The notes: generated from the sequence alone by a model not told the origin. Shown: positions 17,336-27,373, counted from the first letter of the stretch. The stretch: DNA of 64,000 nt from JBBQVS01 sp963792705 (GCA_963792705.1 CAWBXD010000014.1:248001-312000), one strand, 5' to 3'. Translations and numbers: made by a program.

Positions 17336-17833
17336 TTACAGATGTAACGCTTCCACCGCCTCCAATACTTCACTCGCATGGTCATCCGGTTTAACCTTGT
17401 GCCAAATTTTACGCACAACTCCATTTTTGTCTATCAAAAACGTTTCACGGTTCACACCCATGAACGTTTTCCCATACATGCTTTTCTCTTTGTATACATC
17501 ATACAATTGAGCAACATGAGCTTCAGGGTCTGAAAGCAGTGGAAACGCCAAACCGTATTTCTCCGAGAATTTCTTATGTGATGCAATACTATCTGTACTT
17601 ACACCTAGCACCACAATTCCACGTTTTTGCATCTCACGGTTCGCGTCACGGAAATTGCATGCCTCTTTTGTGCAGCCAGGGGTGTCATCTTTTGGATAAA
17701 AGTATAAAACAATATTCTTACCGCGAAGATCAGAAAGATGAATTTGGTCATTCTTCACAACATCTTGCGGTCCAATCGCTGCAAGTGTAAAATCGGGAGC
17801 TTGTTGTGACTCCTTAACCTCTGTATCACTCAT
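17336..17833 (-). CDS. bcp: Thioredoxin-dependent peroxiredoxin Bcp/PrxQ
   Basis: A 165-residue peroxiredoxin that reduces hydroperoxides. The active site reads FYPKDDTPGCTKEACNFRD, with the peroxidatic Cys and, five residues later, the resolving Cys of the atypical two-cysteine class. ATG at 17833 is preferred because of AGAGAGG upstream; a TTG six codons earlier is less likely. Normal length, cytoplasmic. Confidence 0.95.
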   Translation of the reverse strand: MSDTEVKESQQAPDFTLAAIGPQDVVKNDQIHLSDLRGKNIVLYFYPKDDTPGCTKEACNFRDANREMQKRGIVVLGVSTDSIASHKKFSEKYGLAFPLLSDPEAHVAQLYDVYKEKSMYGKTFMGVNRETFLIDKNGVVRKIWHKVKPDDHASEVLEAVEALHL

Positions 17834-17990
17834 AAAAGTACCTCTCTTCAAAGCAATTCTCTTAAATCCGAACGTTGGTCAGTGTACCACATAAAAAAAA
17901 CCTTCCCACAATAGGGTCGGCTGTCGAGATTTATACGTTCCCTTTAACTTGATAACGCCTTGTTCTTGCTCCATTTGCTGCTGAGGACTT

Positions 17991-18551
17991 CTAGGTCGAT
18001 CTTCTCTTTAAAAGCGCGAATATGGCGAGATCATGAAACTCACCTTTCCAGAAGCTCCGTTCGTGTAGAACTCCCTCCTCTTGAAAATTCAGTTTGTGTA
18101 AGAGCCGAACCGAAGCAGTATTTTCTGGCATCACCTCTGCTTCAACCCGATGAAGGCCCATGTGCTCGAAGCCAAATTGGATCATCGCTCTCACGGCCTC
18201 TGTCATGATTCCCTGACCCCAATAGGGCCTAGCAAGATCATATCCAAGTTCGGCATTGTACCACATGTGATTCCAAGCAACATACCCGCCTGTTCCGATG
18301 ATGATATCACTATCTTTGAGTGCGATGCCCCAACGAAAGCGTTCTTTTTGTTCAAAGCGGTGTCTTTGCCTTTCAATTAATTGCTCAGCTTGTTCAAGAC
18401 GAGTAAACATATCCATATCAGAATACTTCATCACGTCTGGATCTGAGAAAATACGGAAAACTGCTTCTGCGTCCTCTCTATAGAGTTCTCGCAACAGCAA
18501 ACGAGGTGTTTCGATGCGTGGAAACCATTCAAAATTAAAGTGTGTGTCCAT
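17991..18551 (-). CDS. GNAT acetyltransferase of the RimJ/RimL type
   Basis: A 186-residue protein with the classic start FPRIETPRLLLRELYREDAEAVFRI-like block (residues about 8-33), the acetyl-CoA loop RPYWGQGIMTEAVRAMI and VMPENTASVRLLHKLNF. Such enzymes acetylate protein N-termini, small amines or antibiotics; the substrate cannot be told. It lies at the edge of the decayed island but is itself intact. Confidence 0.88.
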   Translation of the reverse strand: MDTHFNFEWFPRIETPRLLLRELYREDAEAVFRIFSDPDVMKYSDMDMFTRLEQAEQLIERQRHRFEQKERFRWGIALKDSDIIIGTGGYVAWNHMWYNAELGYDLARPYWGQGIMTEAVRAMIQFGFEHMGLHRVEAEVMPENTASVRLLHKLNFQEEGVLHERSFWKGEFHDLAIFALLKRRST

Positions 18552-18615
18552 GCTTCCCCTCTTTCGTACATGAGCCTCATAGAGCTTGTGAGTCTATGCA
18601 GCACGCTCTCGCCAC

Positions 18616-19427
18616 TTACAATGGCTTCGTTGCTTTCAACGAGAACGTCATAGGAATCATGTGCTCTTTGTGAGGATCGTTCATTCTATTGAATCTGTCC
18701 TCGCCGACGACCATATCAGGAAAATTTTCCCACGCACAGAAAGGAAACTCGTGAAAGAAATCAATGCGAAGACCTGCTGAAAGAAGCGAGGTAAAAATCT
18801 CGCTGAACGTATGGTTCCAGCCATACGTGATGGTGTGTTCCATCTTTGCACTTCTATCCGCATAGGACCCCTCCCCTTTCCTCTATTATCGTGTCGTGTG
18901 AGAAGTAAGAGTGAGCAACCTTGAAATCCGAAGAGGTGTCATCAAGGAGCCACATGAAGGGATGGCCTTCGGCAATATAAAAGAAGCCTCCTGGTTTGAG
19001 AAAACGGGCGATGATACTTCCCCAGGGTTGCAGATCAGGGAGCCAGCCAATAACTCCATAGGAGGTATAGACAATATCGAATTGTTCAGAGAGTACGTGT
19101 GGCAGATCGTAGAGATCGGAGTGGACAAACGTCGCGTCCAGACTTTCTTCTTGAGCGAGCGACTTGGCAAGAGCAATAGCGGTCTCTGAGAAGTCAACAC
19201 CCGTGACGTTAACTCCCAGGCGTGCCCAGAAGAGGGTATCCAGGCCAAAGTGACATTGCAGATGCAAAAGAGATTTCCCGGTAACATCGCCGACTTCTTC
19301 GCGTTCAAGGTCTTTGAGTGTGGACATGCCAGACCTTGAAGCTTTTAAGACCGTAGGTATCCCCGTGAGCGTGAACACCTACCGCTTCATTCCACCAGTC
19401 CTGGTTAGCTTTGCTATACATATCCAT
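18616..19427 (-). pseudogene. Class I SAM-dependent methyltransferase, two frameshifts
   Basis: The order of family blocks is complete but in three frames. The first, from ATG at 19427, reads MDMYSKANQDWWNEAVG and ends GDTYGLKSFK. The second (to about 18870) holds the SAM-binding region LLHLQCHFGLDTL, VTGVDFSETAIALAK and FDIVYTSYGVIGWLPDL. The third reads SYADRSAKMEHTITYGW and ends at 18616 with MTFSLKATKP. Frameshifts fall around 19330-19340 and in the G-rich tract near 18868-18880. Each needs only one base, so decay is recent. Probably inactive. Confidence 0.85.
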
Positions 19428-19497
19428 TCCGTGCATCCTTTCAGTCTTCTGCCTCTTTGTGTAAAGCCTTCTGGACCATCGATGTTCAGAGGATTTC

Positions 19498-19941
19498 TCA
19501 CGCTCTGACAAGTTGTACAGTATGTTCCTGAAGGTGGCGATTGGGACCGTTGCATAGATCCAGGACGGTCTTATATCCATCGCCAAAGCAGAGCGCGCCA
19601 CGAGTCCATTCGTTCTCCTGAATGCCTGCAATGGTCGTCACTAACGCTTGATGAGCAGTATCATAGCGAGAGAGAATCGTCTGGCGTGTCTGACCACGAG
19701 CACTCTATTTGCTCATCATGAGATTGGTCGGTGCTGTCAGCCAGTTCAGGAAAGGAGGAAGATTGAGAAACTGCTTTCCCCGTCGAACGTGCTCGATGGC
19801 GTCCGGAGTATGAGCTAGTCCATCCACAATATGGGCGATCAGTTCGCGGACCGTCCATTGAGTAGAAGTGCGTTTGTTTTCCCACTCTTCATCCGAAAGC
19901 TCCGCTACGAGAGAGTGAAAGTTTACGCGCGTTTCCTCCAA
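19498..19941 (-). pseudogene. DinB-like protein with one amber codon
   Basis: A single frame reads EETRVNFHSLVAELSDEEWE, ELIAHIVDGLAHTPDAI, PPFLNWLTAPTNLMMSK, then TAG, then SARGQTRQTILSRYDTAHQ, IAGIQENEWTRGALCFGDG and ends near LQEHTVQLVRA. This is the DinB/maleylpyruvate isomerase-like fold with histidine ligands. Only the TAG interrupts it. No good ATG lies upstream of the TTG at 19941, so the 5' end may also be damaged. Confidence 0.75.
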
Positions 19942-20146
19942 GCGCGCACAGAGGATGGCGCGATCAGGTGCAGCACTCCCTTGCGTTGGAGGCTCAAATG
20001 TGTTTCAATGATACACAACCTCTCATCCGAGCAAGAGCGACGCCAACGTGGACAAAAATGCAGCACCACCCGATGGCATCCTAGTATTGATAGGGATTTG
20101 GGGTAACACTGTCAGGACCGTGCATGTCACCCCACCTTCTCCAATT

Positions 20147-21463
20147 TTAGCGGCGAATACTAGCGGTTACGGTGGTTCCTTGGCGTACCGTTGTACCTAT
20201 ATCTGGAGAAAGGCTAAGCAAGTCTCCCTCGTGCTGATCTATATCGTCCTGGGTGCTTCCAGGAGGGAAAGGAACCGACACATAATTGACGAGAAGGCCG
20301 AGTTCAGCAGATGAGGGACAATGCACTCCATTGAGATCCCCTCCTCTTCCGATGGTTTCCGCATCACCCCAGCAGCCTGGAATAGTCACGAAAGTCGGCG
20401 CAGGTGGTGGTAGGGGAACGCCTTTAAGACGCTGAGGGAGGGAGAGCGGCAATGGCGTTGTCGTAACAGGCATCTTCGCACTTGCGGGATTATTGATTGC
20501 GAACGATGCGGCGGCAGCGATAGTATCTAAGTCATTGCCCAGGTCGTTGCGCCACTGGGTTAAAGGATACTTTGTAGTATCAGTTGCATCTATGAACTGA
20601 GCACTGTTATTTACGATGTAGTCTATATCATTAATAATCACTAAATCCAAACCACGAAGTCGCGCGCATTCTGCGAGCACATCTTTTTGTAGCTGCAGGT
20701 CAGCAAAGGTAGGGGGGTTGGGAAGTGGGAGCACGGAGTAGTCATCCAGAAGTGCCAGATACGGTACTCCATGCCCCTGAAGTTCACGCGGGAAACCTGT
20801 TGCTCTTGCAATCATAGTATCGACAGCTGTCGGAACTAGAATAGAGGAATCACCACCTTCATAGTAGCATTGCACGTGAGTATTGTGGTTAGCGATGGTT
20901 TTACTGAAATCACTCTGGACCGAACCTGAACCACTAATGGTTGCATAACTACCCGAAACATCTACCTGTACTTTTTCTTTGTCGGTCTCATTTTCTGTAG
21001 CAATCTCGATCACACCAAAGAATTGCCCTCCCGTTTGTAATCCGCGCACGAACTTATCCCCATACTGTTCTTGAAACTGAGCAGTTTTTCCGTTTGCAAT
21101 GAGGGCAGCGGCGGTTGGATCGATACCGAGTGTCTTGACCGACGTGAATGCTTGAGTGACTTGCACACTTACGATAAGGAAGACAGAGCTTGAATTGATG
21201 TTACACTTTTTAGCGTAGTCCATGCGTGCAGATGCGCTAAAGAGGCCACACCCTCCACTAGCTTGGGCATCAATACCAAGAGATGTTTCAATATCTACCA
21301 TTGTATTAACCTGGGTCATGCTGAAAGAAATGGTATCTCCCCCAGCATTTTGAATAGTTGTTGGAGTACCAGTTGCTGCTACATTACGTGCATCTCCACC
21401 TGGGGTATTGACGCCGACAAGGTAATCGTATCCCAACTGATATACTACTGTGTTTGATCCCAT
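20147..21463 (-). CDS. MACPF-like protein with C-terminal PASTA-like module
   Basis: A 438-residue protein, paralogue of the product at 25430-26971 over roughly its first 330 residues. In the middle it reads YGDKFVRGLQTGGQFFG, matching the spacing of the MACPF signature (Y-G-x2-F-x6-G-G) found in perforins and stonustoxin-like proteins. Glycine/serine-rich SGSYATISGSGSVQ follows. There is no signal peptide or membrane helix. The C-terminus has a proline-rich linker (VPLPPPAPTF) and a stretch ending SPDIGTTVRQGTTVTASIRR that looks like a PASTA repeat. A pore-forming or membrane-binding role is inferred from the motif only. ATG follows GAGGAAAC. Confidence 0.65.
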   Translation of the reverse strand: MGSNTVVYQLGYDYLVGVNTPGGDARNVAATGTPTTIQNAGGDTISFSMTQVNTMVDIETSLGIDAQASGGCGLFSASARMDYAKKCNINSSSVFLIVSVQVTQAFTSVKTLGIDPTAAALIANGKTAQFQEQYGDKFVRGLQTGGQFFGVIEIATENETDKEKVQVDVSGSYATISGSGSVQSDFSKTIANHNTHVQCYYEGGDSSILVPTAVDTMIARATGFPRELQGHGVPYLALLDDYSVLPLPNPPTFADLQLQKDVLAECARLRGLDLVIINDIDYIVNNSAQFIDATDTTKYPLTQWRNDLGNDLDTIAAAASFAINNPASAKMPVTTTPLPLSLPQRLKGVPLPPPAPTFVTIPGCWGDAETIGRGGDLNGVHCPSSAELGLLVNYVSVPFPPGSTQDDIDQHEGDLLSLSPDIGTTVRQGTTVTASIRR

Positions 21464-21734
21464 CGTGTTTCCTCGTATTCTTGTGGAAAGCGATCTTTCC
21501 GCCTGAGCTTCGTAAGACTACAACACTTCAAAATTGAGCACTATTGCAAGTGTACTGGCCCGAAGCTGAGAATACATCCCCAGAACTGAGTGATTCTTAC
21601 GAACAAGGAAGAGCCGCACACACAGTCATCACCCCTAGAACTAACTAGGACATATGTTCTCATTAGGGATGATGGAGAGAAGAATGTAATTAGGAAGGCG
21701 ACGCCTCAACTTTTCCGAGAGGGAGGCATGCGCG

Positions 21735-24116
21735 TCAGACGAGCCTATGCTCAAGCGCGTAACGCGTGGCGGCACTGCGCGAGGTAATATCTAGTTTCCT
21801 GTAGATCGTGCGGATGTGACTATTGACCGTGAGCACGCTGATAATAAGTTGTTCGGCGATCTGACGACTTGTGAGACCTGTTGCCAACAGACGTAGCACG
21901 TTTCTCTCTCTCGAAGTCAGTTCAGGAAGGGCTGTAGAAGGAGATGTTATCGTCATCGAAAGAGGTGCTGAGGGTGAATGGATGAGCCGTAGCCCAGGCT
22001 CCTGTGCGCCGAGAGCTTGCCCCAGTGTCATGGTTCGCCCTTGCGCCCAAGCACTCGCAAAAGCGCGCTCGCCCAATTCGGTACGAGTAGCTGCAACTGA
22101 ATACTCATAGGTAGCTCGTTCAGCAGGTGGGATGAATGTACCCGTCAGTGTGAGGAAGGTCTCTGCCGCACCCCATAGTTGTGCTGCCCATACTGCTTGT
22201 CCCTCTGCTGCTGCGACTTCCCCCAACCCGACCAAGCACAACGTGGCGACCCACTTCTCCCCCGCTTCTTCAGAAACAGCAAGACTTTCCTGGTAAAATG
22301 CGTGCGCTGCGTCGTAATCGTTCTGTCTGTAGCTGAAAAGTCCCAGGGCATGTAGCACGTCTGCAATACCTCGGCGGTCTCCTATCTCCTTACATAGAGC
22401 GAGGCTTTCCTTTCCCAGCGCACGGGCAGTGGCATAGTTGCCTTGTCCAGAGAACCCATATGCTATTAAGTAGAGTGATTCCGCCATGTACCAATGATCT
22501 CCCAATGCTTTCAGGAGTGGCAGACTCTCCTCCCCGAGAGCTTGCGCTCTGTCGTAGTCACCGTTTGAAAGCGCGATATGCCCTAGGCCATTGAGCATGA
22601 TTGCGATGCCTCGTTGGTCTCCTAGCTTCCGGTACAAATCCAGACACTCTTCACCAAGTACGGCAGCACGGCTATTGTTGCCTGCATAATATGCGTGGCT
22701 CGCGGCAGCATAGAGTGCTTTCGCACGTACAGATGCCGCACATTCGCTATGATGAGCCAACGCTTTTTCTAACCATTGATGCCCCTCGCTCGAGTGAGCA
22801 TGCAACAACCAGAACAGCCACAGTGCTCCACCCAACCGTAGAGCCATCTCGATCTCTCCCCGTTCAAGGGACCAATTCAGCGTCGCTCGCAGATTATTGT
22901 GCTCCTGCTCCAACCTCCGTAGCCAGTGCGACTGCTCTGCGCTGATCAGCTTCGGTTCAACTTCTTCCGCAAGCGCAGCATAGTATGCCGCATGAGCGCG
23001 CCGAACCACCTCTGTCTCTCCACTGTTTTCTAAACATACCAGCCCATACTCACGGATGGTTTCTAACATCATGAGCCGCTGCTCTCCATCTGATTGCTCT
23101 TTGAGATAGAGCAAATTGTTTTCGAGCAATGACATTACCTCATCCAAGAGATGAGTCGTTTCACTGCCACAAGCACTGCAGATGGCCTCAACAGCCTCTA
23201 TGGTACAACCACCTATGAAAATTGAAAGATGCCTGAAAAGCCGCTGCTCGTTCTCACTCAACAGATCATAGCTCCATTGAAGCGTTTTCTGGAGGGTTTG
23301 CTGTCGTTCGGGGAGATCATGTGCTCCACTGGTTAAGACCTCAAGCCGGTGATCCAGTCGTTCCAGCAACTGGTGTAGCGAGAGGAGTCGCAGACGGGCC
23401 GCAGCCAGTTCGATTGCAAGTGGCAGCCCATCGAGACGAGTACAAATCTCTGCAATAACAGATGCATTCGCGTCGGTCATCGTGAAGTCAGCACGAATAC
23501 CCTGCACTCGCTGGACAAAGAGGGCTACCGCCTCGTACCGCAATACTGCTTTACTATCTGGAAGGGAAGTGAGCATGGGAACTGCCAGTGAGGGGACGAA
23601 GAACTCATATTCCCCTCGAACGTGCAAGAGGATGCGACTCGTGACCAATGCTTTGAGGTATGGACAGGTTTGCAGCAGGTCAACCAGTAGGGGAGCCGCT
23701 ACCACGACTTGCTCAAAATTATCAAGCACGAGCAACAGGTGCTTGTCTTGCAGATAGACTTTTAGCTGAGCGAGCGCGGATTGATCGGCCTTTTCTATCA
23801 ACCCAAAGAGCTGAGCGATGAGAGGCATAACAAGGGTGAAATCACTGAGGAAAGCGAGTGAGACAAAATACACCTCATCAGCAACGTCATCGGGTAGGTC
23901 AGTGGCAACCTGCAACGCCATACGCGTTTTCCCCACACCTCCTGTTCCCGCCAAGGTCAGCAGACGCACCTCAGGGCGTTGCAGAAGGGCACACACCTCG
24001 GCTACCTCGTGTTCGCGCCCAACCAGTGAAGTGAGCGGTAGTGGAAAATGATGCTTAGGAAGATGTGCTTCTTTGTTTGGAGGCAGATGTGGAAAGGTGA
24101 GAATGTTCTCTTGCAT
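21735..24116 (-). CDS. NB-ARC/TPR ATPase regulator with LuxR helix-turn-helix
   Basis: A 793-residue protein of the MalT/LAL style. Residues about 45-290 form an NB-ARC-like ATPase with Walker A LAGTGGVGKTRMAL and Walker B LLLVLDNFEQV. Several TPR-type repeats follow (ALGEESLPLLKALGD, ALGKESLALCKEIGD, AFYQESLAVSEEAGE). The last 65 residues are a LuxR helix-turn-helix: LTSRERNVLRLLATGLTSRQ. ATG at 24116 is chosen because AAGGAGG precedes it. It lies between the two MACPF-like genes and is a plausible regulator of them, activated by an unknown signal. Confidence 0.88.
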   Translation of the reverse strand: MQENILTFPHLPPNKEAHLPKHHFPLPLTSLVGREHEVAEVCALLQRPEVRLLTLAGTGGVGKTRMALQVATDLPDDVADEVYFVSLAFLSDFTLVMPLIAQLFGLIEKADQSALAQLKVYLQDKHLLLVLDNFEQVVVAAPLLVDLLQTCPYLKALVTSRILLHVRGEYEFFVPSLAVPMLTSLPDSKAVLRYEAVALFVQRVQGIRADFTMTDANASVIAEICTRLDGLPLAIELAAARLRLLSLHQLLERLDHRLEVLTSGAHDLPERQQTLQKTLQWSYDLLSENEQRLFRHLSIFIGGCTIEAVEAICSACGSETTHLLDEVMSLLENNLLYLKEQSDGEQRLMMLETIREYGLVCLENSGETEVVRRAHAAYYAALAEEVEPKLISAEQSHWLRRLEQEHNNLRATLNWSLERGEIEMALRLGGALWLFWLLHAHSSEGHQWLEKALAHHSECAASVRAKALYAAASHAYYAGNNSRAAVLGEECLDLYRKLGDQRGIAIMLNGLGHIALSNGDYDRAQALGEESLPLLKALGDHWYMAESLYLIAYGFSGQGNYATARALGKESLALCKEIGDRRGIADVLHALGLFSYRQNDYDAAHAFYQESLAVSEEAGEKWVATLCLVGLGEVAAAEGQAVWAAQLWGAAETFLTLTGTFIPPAERATYEYSVAATRTELGERAFASAWAQGRTMTLGQALGAQEPGLRLIHSPSAPLSMTITSPSTALPELTSRERNVLRLLATGLTSRQIAEQLIISVLTVNSHIRTIYRKLDITSRSAATRYALEHRLV

Positions 24117-24458
24117 TTTTGACCTCCTTCTATCCATGCAATCTGCTCTTTATAGTGTTATGCATTCTGTTTCGTTCCCCACATGAACGAACTGACACAT
24201 ATCACTCAAGTAACTACGGCTGACAACAGCAGAGAGGTCTTCTACACGGTTGAGAACAGAGACAGAGTTGATCGAGGGCTTGCAAGCCTCGACCAACAAA
24301 GTGAGTTGGGCCTCCTATTTCATGTGTCGCTTCCCGATGCCTAGTGGTAGCAAACATATTTCAGGGAGAGATTTGACATAACCGAGCAGATGTTCGTCTC
24401 ATTTTTGCGCCCAGGCTTGCTTCAACACTGTCTACTCTACCATTGTAGCAGAAATCCA

Positions 24459-24470
24459 TGTACATGTACA
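24459..24470. promoter_or_regulatory. TGTACATGTACA palindrome
   Basis: A perfect 12-base palindrome in the 494-base gap between the LuxR ATPase gene and the divergent three-gene cluster. Apart from this, nothing else in the gap was recognised. A regulator site is possible. Confidence 0.3.
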
Positions 24471-24610
24471 AATTCTGTAACGAGTCATCATGCCCTAATT
24501 TCAAGCGTGCTGCTCGTCTACCCTATATGCATAACGAGAGAAGCATATTTGCTCCCCTCGCACCATGCAGAAGGTATGACTCTCAGCATCTTAGAAAGAC
24601 GAGACTTTGC

Positions 24611-24880
24611 ATGAGTACCAGTTCCGGCATTCCAAAGCTAGATGATCTTCTCGAAGCTTTGCGTGACCCAGGACAAACCGCAGTAGGTGTAGACATTCAA
24701 AACCTTCCTTGGCCTTTCTGCATCCTTTACAATGGTGCGTCCTATCAGTCGCAGATAATCTTTGCGCCTGATCCAGACACTGCCGCGACCACTGCGAACC
24801 AGATCGTGGGGCAACTCAATCAGATCGCTCAGGTTCTGCGCTATCCTCCACTCTTCAGTGTCACTGCGAGTTCCTGTTAA
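24611..24880 (+). CDS. Small protein of unknown function
   Basis: An 89-residue product starting MSTSSGIPKLDDLLEALRD. No family is recognised. It has no signal peptide or membrane segment; the middle (VDIQNLPWPFCILYNG) is hydrophobic and the C-terminal half is a predicted helix (TTANQIVGQLNQIAQVL). It is the first of three co-directional genes ending with a MACPF-like gene. The ribosome binding site is weak. Confidence 0.55.
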   Translation: MSTSSGIPKLDDLLEALRDPGQTAVGVDIQNLPWPFCILYNGASYQSQIIFAPDPDTAATTANQIVGQLNQIAQVLRYPPLFSVTASSC

Positions 24881-25006
24881 CGTCTTTTCGGGAAAGGAGA
24901 GCGTCGGTCGTTCGGGAAAAACTGATCTTCTCCCTTCGCAAGCACATAGAATAATGAAGATGAATAGTGCGTCTCAACGTGAAAGAAATAGGAGAAATGA
25001 GTACAG

Positions 25007-25405
25007 ATGAATAACAGCGATCAACCCACTATCGTTTTTGCCTCTTCTATCGCTCCTGATAAGGCTACTCTCCATGACAATGAAACCTTTCAGGTACAGT
25101 GGTCCGCATTCAACGCGAGTCAAGTGGCTAGTCAAGCATTCAGCGATCTGCTCGTGATTACAAGTCTTCCAGAGGGTTGCCCTGGTTCAGACGACCAGGA
25201 TCATCCTGTGGTCTACACCAGCACTACCCAGGGAGATCCACAGGACTTTCTGGAGCAACCCCTTGCCCCCGGACAAGAAGGCAGCGTGATGCAGACGACG
25301 GTTGGCCCGTTCCCAGCCGGGTCATATCGTCTGACCGTCACACTGGGGGTCAACCAGTTCAATACTACAAACTCTAGTTGTATCCCCATTATAGCTGCAT
25401 CTTGA
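25007..25405 (+). CDS. Ig-like/CARDB-type beta-sandwich protein
   Basis: A 132-residue protein that looks like one beta-sandwich domain: APDKATLHDNETFQVQW, then SDLLVITSLPEG, APGQEGSVMQTTVG and FPAGSYRLTVTLG, the pattern of CARDB-like adhesion domains. No signal peptide. AGGAG lies upstream of the ATG. It is 24 bases before the MACPF-like gene, suggesting joint function, perhaps as a partner or chaperone of the putative pore former. Confidence 0.6.
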   Translation: MNNSDQPTIVFASSIAPDKATLHDNETFQVQWSAFNASQVASQAFSDLLVITSLPEGCPGSDDQDHPVVYTSTTQGDPQDFLEQPLAPGQEGSVMQTTVGPFPAGSYRLTVTLGVNQFNTTNSSCIPIIAAS

Positions 25406-25429
25406 GTAACCTAGAAAGAAAAAAAGTAC

Positions 25430-26971
25430 ATGGCATCAACAACAGTTGCTTATCACTCTGGACTTACCTACGGAGTTGGAGTAGATACTCCGAGTGGGGA
25501 GGCACGCAACATTGCCACGACCGGTACGCCCAATCCCATTCCTAATGCCTCGGGAGATATCATTTCGTTCAGCATGATGCAGATCGAAACCGTCGAAGAC
25601 TTGCATACATCGCTGGGCATTTCCGCTTCTGCAAGTGGTGGTGTGGGCTTGTTTAGTGCCTCGGCTCGCTTCGATTATGCCCAGTCGTGCAATGTTCACG
25701 AAAGTTCAGTCTTTTTGATGGTACGTGTGAAGGTGAACCAGGCATTTTCTCAGATTGATAAACCTGGAATCGATCCTGTAGCGGCAGAAGTACTGGCGAA
25801 TGGAGGTGTAGGGCGTTTTCAAGATCAGTATGGTGATATGTTTGTGCGTGGGCTGGAGACAGGTGGACTCTTCTTTGCGACGATTCAGATATTCTGCAAA
25901 GATCAGACGGAAAAAGAATCTATCCAGGTGAAAGTATCGGGAAGCTACGCTGCATTCAGTGCCTCTGGTGGGTTTAGTCAGGACTTTTCAGATACGGTAA
26001 AGACGCATAAAACACAAGTCCTCTGCTACATTGAGGGGGGCGACCCTGCAAAGCAGTTACCTGTAGAGGTTGAGTCAATGACCACACGAGCAATTAATTT
26101 TCCCTCGGAGTTAAAGGACCGTGGAATTCCCTATGCGGCTCTTCTGGATAGTTATAGTATTCTCCCACTCCCTGATCCGCCAAACTATATCGACCTACAA
26201 CATCAGAAAGACGTTCTGACGGAATGCTCTCTCTTACGCGACCAGAATTTACTGGTACTTAATAACATCAACTACATCTTGTCCAATCCCGACCAGTTTG
26301 TTGATCCAGAAAAGTATCCACTGAGCCAGACACGCAACGATGTAGACGCTGATTTGAATACCATTGCGGCTGTAGCGTCGAACGCGTTGAACCATCCGAA
26401 GGAGGCCGTTCTGCCTCAGCTAAAGCTGACGGGACCAATTACGCTGCCACAACGCAAAGCGGTAGTCCTCGCGGATCTAGGGGCACTTGAGGCTAGAGGA
26501 GAAGCTATTGCCAATGCGGACTCACTAGTTACAGCACTTCGTGAGAATGAACCAGTCGGTCCCAGTCGTCAAGGCTTCGATATTGGAATGGCAGCCTGCG
26601 AAGGGCAGACGTTGTGGGGTCCGGGGAAACAAAGAATTAAAGATTCGCTGTCTCCTGCCGAACGAGTAGGATTTAATAACGCGGTTGCATTTTCCCTACA
26701 GAGGAACAACAACGCTGATTTGGCCGACACGGGAGACGCTATTGTAAAGACGGACCCAACGCTTGCAGCAACTCGTGCCCTCGGACCAATCGGACTCTAC
26801 TGGCTCGGCTTCGATATCGCGACGGGGATTTTCGGGGACCCAGCACACGGAGCATTAGGGAACACTGCGATAGGACCTGGTGCTGAGGCAATCCGAGCTA
26901 CCTTAGATGTGGAGGGAGTGAAGGGATTTAATGACGCAATGGTACTGAATCTCAGTCGGAAGTATAAATAA
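25430..26971 (+). CDS. MACPF-like protein with two C-terminal GFDI repeats
   Basis: A 513-residue paralogue of the product at 20147-21463. Shared blocks are GVGVDTPSGEARNIATTGTP, LGISASASGGVGLFSASARF and the MACPF-like signature YGDMFVRGLETGGLFF. The C-terminus differs from the paralogue: it has two tandem repeats of about 55 residues, GFDIGMAACEGQTLWGPG and GFDIATGIFGD...GPG, each ending in GFN[ND]A followed by L-x-R. No signal peptide, so release would need lysis or a dedicated route. Membrane attack or binding is inferred, not shown. Confidence 0.65.
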   Translation: MASTTVAYHSGLTYGVGVDTPSGEARNIATTGTPNPIPNASGDIISFSMMQIETVEDLHTSLGISASASGGVGLFSASARFDYAQSCNVHESSVFLMVRVKVNQAFSQIDKPGIDPVAAEVLANGGVGRFQDQYGDMFVRGLETGGLFFATIQIFCKDQTEKESIQVKVSGSYAAFSASGGFSQDFSDTVKTHKTQVLCYIEGGDPAKQLPVEVESMTTRAINFPSELKDRGIPYAALLDSYSILPLPDPPNYIDLQHQKDVLTECSLLRDQNLLVLNNINYILSNPDQFVDPEKYPLSQTRNDVDADLNTIAAVASNALNHPKEAVLPQLKLTGPITLPQRKAVVLADLGALEARGEAIANADSLVTALRENEPVGPSRQGFDIGMAACEGQTLWGPGKQRIKDSLSPAERVGFNNAVAFSLQRNNNADLADTGDAIVKTDPTLAATRALGPIGLYWLGFDIATGIFGDPAHGALGNTAIGPGAEAIRATLDVEGVKGFNDAMVLNLSRKYK

Positions 26972-27373
26972 GGTCAATTACTAGGGAAAGATACAAAGAA
27001 GGCTTTCGTGTCTGACCGTTGTGAGATCATAGGCGGAGATGTCTTCACTATGGTTCTCGCCAACTATGAAACATATCTGCTCTCTCAAGTGATCCATGAT
27101 TGGGATGATAAGCACGCCATCGCTATCCTCACGCGCTGCCATCAAACTATGAAGCCTCAGGGAAAAGTGCTCCTTGTTGAGCGAGTGATCCAGACTGGGA
27201 AGCCACCGGAATTGCTGTTGCTGGAGTCTGATGTGCAAATGCTGGTGGCACCGGGTGAGAAAGAACGTACTGAGGCCGAGTACCGAGCACTGCTCTACGT
27301 TGCTGGCTTTGAACTCCTGAAACTCATTCCAGTGCCGACATCATATTACATCATCGAGGCTGTCCGCGTATGA
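26972..27373 (+). pseudogene. O-methyltransferase C-terminal fragment
   Basis: Reads SDRCEIIGGDVFTMV, LLSQVIHDWDDKHAIAIL, GKVLLVERVI and ERTEAEYRALLYVAGFELL, the C-terminal SAM-binding half of a plant/bacterial caffeate or hydroxyindole O-methyltransferase. The dimerisation domain and the glycine-rich SAM motif are missing. It begins in the same frame immediately after the stop of the MACPF-like gene, so it is the tail left at a recombination junction. Confidence 0.8.
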
